6,089 nucleotides of DNA. Source: an uncultured Eubacteriales bacterium. GTDB taxonomy: Bacteria > Bacillota > Clostridia > Oscillospirales > CAG-272. The translations under genes and the position numbers were made by a program. The stretch's first letter is position 1, and the number at the start of each line of letters is the position of its first letter. Under the pieces are notes generated by a model. That model saw only the letters and a program-made list of their open reading frames with translations. It ran no database searches and was not told the DNA's origin. The stretch spans positions 1-6,089 of the forward strand of contig CABPZV010000127.1 in assembly GCA_902462015.1 (NCBI GenBank), given 5' to 3'. Below, piece after piece: positions 4,894 through 6,089 of the stretch.

Positions 4894-6045
4894 ATGGAAT
4901 TCAAAAAAGAAGAAACAGAAAAAGATCAGTTTGTGTACCTTCCTGAAAAAGGATATAAAAGAGTCGCAGTAATATCTTTCTATATTCTGATTGGTATTAT
5001 TTTAATCTTTATAGCTGTAAAATGCGCTTTTGATTTTTTTCTTCCTTTTGTTCTTGCATGGTTTGTTTCTATGCTGCTTCGTCCTCTTCTGATTAATATA
5101 AGAAAGAGAACGCGGCTTCCTCACCGACTGCTGTGCATACTCGCGCTCGCTGCATTTTTTCTTATTGCCGGCGCAGCGATTTTTTGGGTGATTCAGCGGC
5201 TTATTTTTGAAGCAGGAAACGCTCTTGGCGCACTTATTGATAACTACGATGCAATTGAAGCTAAGGTTATGAGTATAGCGGAGTGGATTGCGGCGCGGCT
5301 TCCGTCGCATAATGGAAATGCTGTGGCGGATGTTGACGCTGTTATAGAGGCAGGTCTGGGCATGGTTCAGAGCACTGTTAATACAATTTCATCTAAACTG
5401 CCAATGGCCGCGGCTGCTGTTGCTTCCAAACTTCCCGGTATTATGTTTTTTACAGTTATGCTTGTAATGTCATCATATTATATAAGCGCCGATCTTGGAA
5501 AAATCAACAAGAAACTTGTTTCTTTTATTCCCGATAAAGCCAGGTCGTTTTTTTACAGTATATACGGAAATATGAAATATACGGGACTTTCGTATATGCG
5601 CGCTTATATGTTTATAATGCTGATAACATTTGCGGAGCTTCTTACAGGTTTTTTGATAATTGGAATCAGATATGCTGCAATTGCGGCATTGATTATTGCT
5701 TTTGCCGATATGCTGCCGGTAATCGGCGTGGGAATGATTATGATTCCATGGGCGCTTATTTTGATTCTGCAGGGGAGAAGTTATCAGGGAATCGGTCTTT
5801 TGTTGATTCTCGTCGTTATAGAGGTTCTCAGACAGGTACTGCAGCCAAAGATAGTTTCTGAAACAACGGGGCTTTCACCGCTGCTGACTCTGATATGTAT
5901 GTATGCAGGTTTTCGGCTTGCCGGATTTGCCGGGCTGATTTTTTTGCCTATGATAGTTCTGATTATAAAAAATACTTTTTTCAGTCCTGCTTCTGATGCC
6001 GAAAGCAATAATCCGAATACAGAAAAACAAAGCCGCGGAAATTGA
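4894..6045 (+). CDS. ytvI: YtvI-like sporulation integral membrane protein, AI-2E transporter family
   Basis: A 383-residue polytopic membrane protein of the AI-2E/UPF0118 family. Hydrophobic helices are visible at about 25-43, 48-66, 79-101, 178-198, 236-258, 260-276, 279-293, 299-313 and 327-358, with a soluble loop at 102-177 as usual in the family. The most telling segments are SSYYISADLGKINKKL (193-208), ADMLPVIGVGMIMIPWAL (271-288) and the C-terminal LRQVLQPKIVSETTGLSPLL (312-331), which resemble the YtvI branch associated with sporulation in Bacillus and Clostridia. Known relatives include sodium/proton antiporters and the E. coli TqsA exporter, so the substrate here is open. The tail after 360 is polar and probably cytoplasmic. 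ATG at 4894 follows AAAGGA (4876-4881) by 12 bases. It is probably monocistronic here; any downstream partner is outside the window. A sporulation role is inference. Confidence 0.87.
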   Translation: MEFKKEETEKDQFVYLPEKGYKRVAVISFYILIGIILIFIAVKCAFDFFLPFVLAWFVSMLLRPLLINIRKRTRLPHRLLCILALAAFFLIAGAAIFWVIQRLIFEAGNALGALIDNYDAIEAKVMSIAEWIAARLPSHNGNAVADVDAVIEAGLGMVQSTVNTISSKLPMAAAAVASKLPGIMFFTVMLVMSSYYISADLGKINKKLVSFIPDKARSFFYSIYGNMKYTGLSYMRAYMFIMLITFAELLTGFLIIGIRYAAIAALIIAFADMLPVIGVGMIMIPWALILILQGRSYQGIGLLLILVVIEVLRQVLQPKIVSETTGLSPLLTLICMYAGFRLAGFAGLIFLPMIVLIIKNTFFSPASDAESNNPNTEKQSRGN

Positions 6046-6089
6046 GCATTTCGTAAATTACCAATAATTAATTATATCATATTAATGTA
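6046..6089. other. AT-rich 3' flank of the ytvI-like gene
   Basis: The last 44 bases hold no gene and no recognisable GC stem plus T-run. The perfect 12-base palindrome ATAATTAATTAT at 6064-6075 is made only of A and T and is of doubtful meaning. A terminator may lie beyond the window. Confidence 0.3.

Noticed and set aside
6064..6075. ATAATTAATTAT palindrome as terminator or operator
   Set aside because: Made only of A and T in an AT-rich flank, so likely by chance; no T-run or GC stem.

Overview
The window reads as chromosomal DNA of an anaerobic Firmicute, most likely class Clostridia (Oscillospiraceae/Ruminococcus-like). The reasons are a sporulation membrane protein of the YtvI type, a DUF4830-type anchored protein, an AraM/EgsA-type glycerol-1-phosphate dehydrogenase, moderately low GC, GTG and TTG starts, and AAAGGA-type ribosome binding sites. 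This placement is inference from protein style. No rRNA, tRNA, CRISPR array, insertion sequence or phage gene was seen.

Layout. Bases 1-3554 hold three genes on the minus strand, transcribed right to left: an AraM-like sn-glycerol-1-phosphate dehydrogenase (2406-3554), an SbcD/Mre11/YhaO-like metallophosphoesterase (1233-2372, 33 bases downstream, probably the same operon), and after a 144-base gap a protein that leaves the window at base 1. This last protein is the most unusual object here: one uninterrupted reading frame joins a complete YjjG-like HAD phosphatase to the N-terminal part of a D-2-hydroxyacid dehydrogenase. A divergent control region (about 3555-3734) carries a near-palindrome, weak promoters in both directions, leader hairpins and a plus-strand-oriented intrinsic terminator that abuts the start of the dehydrogenase gene. 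To the right are a small membrane-anchored DUF4830 protein (3735-4238, plus), a convergent cytoplasmic cyclophilin-type peptidyl-prolyl isomerase (4256-4756, minus), a second divergent region, and the YtvI/AI-2E family eight-helix membrane protein (4894-6045, plus).

How the genes relate. Only dehydrogenase plus metallophosphoesterase look like a transcription unit, and they share no obvious pathway. The rest look like single-gene units in alternating orientation, typical of a housekeeping region rather than a defence or mobile island. I did not find a clearly new multi-gene system. The best leads are the HAD/2-hydroxyacid dehydrogenase fusion and the structured divergent control region, including its antisense-facing terminator.
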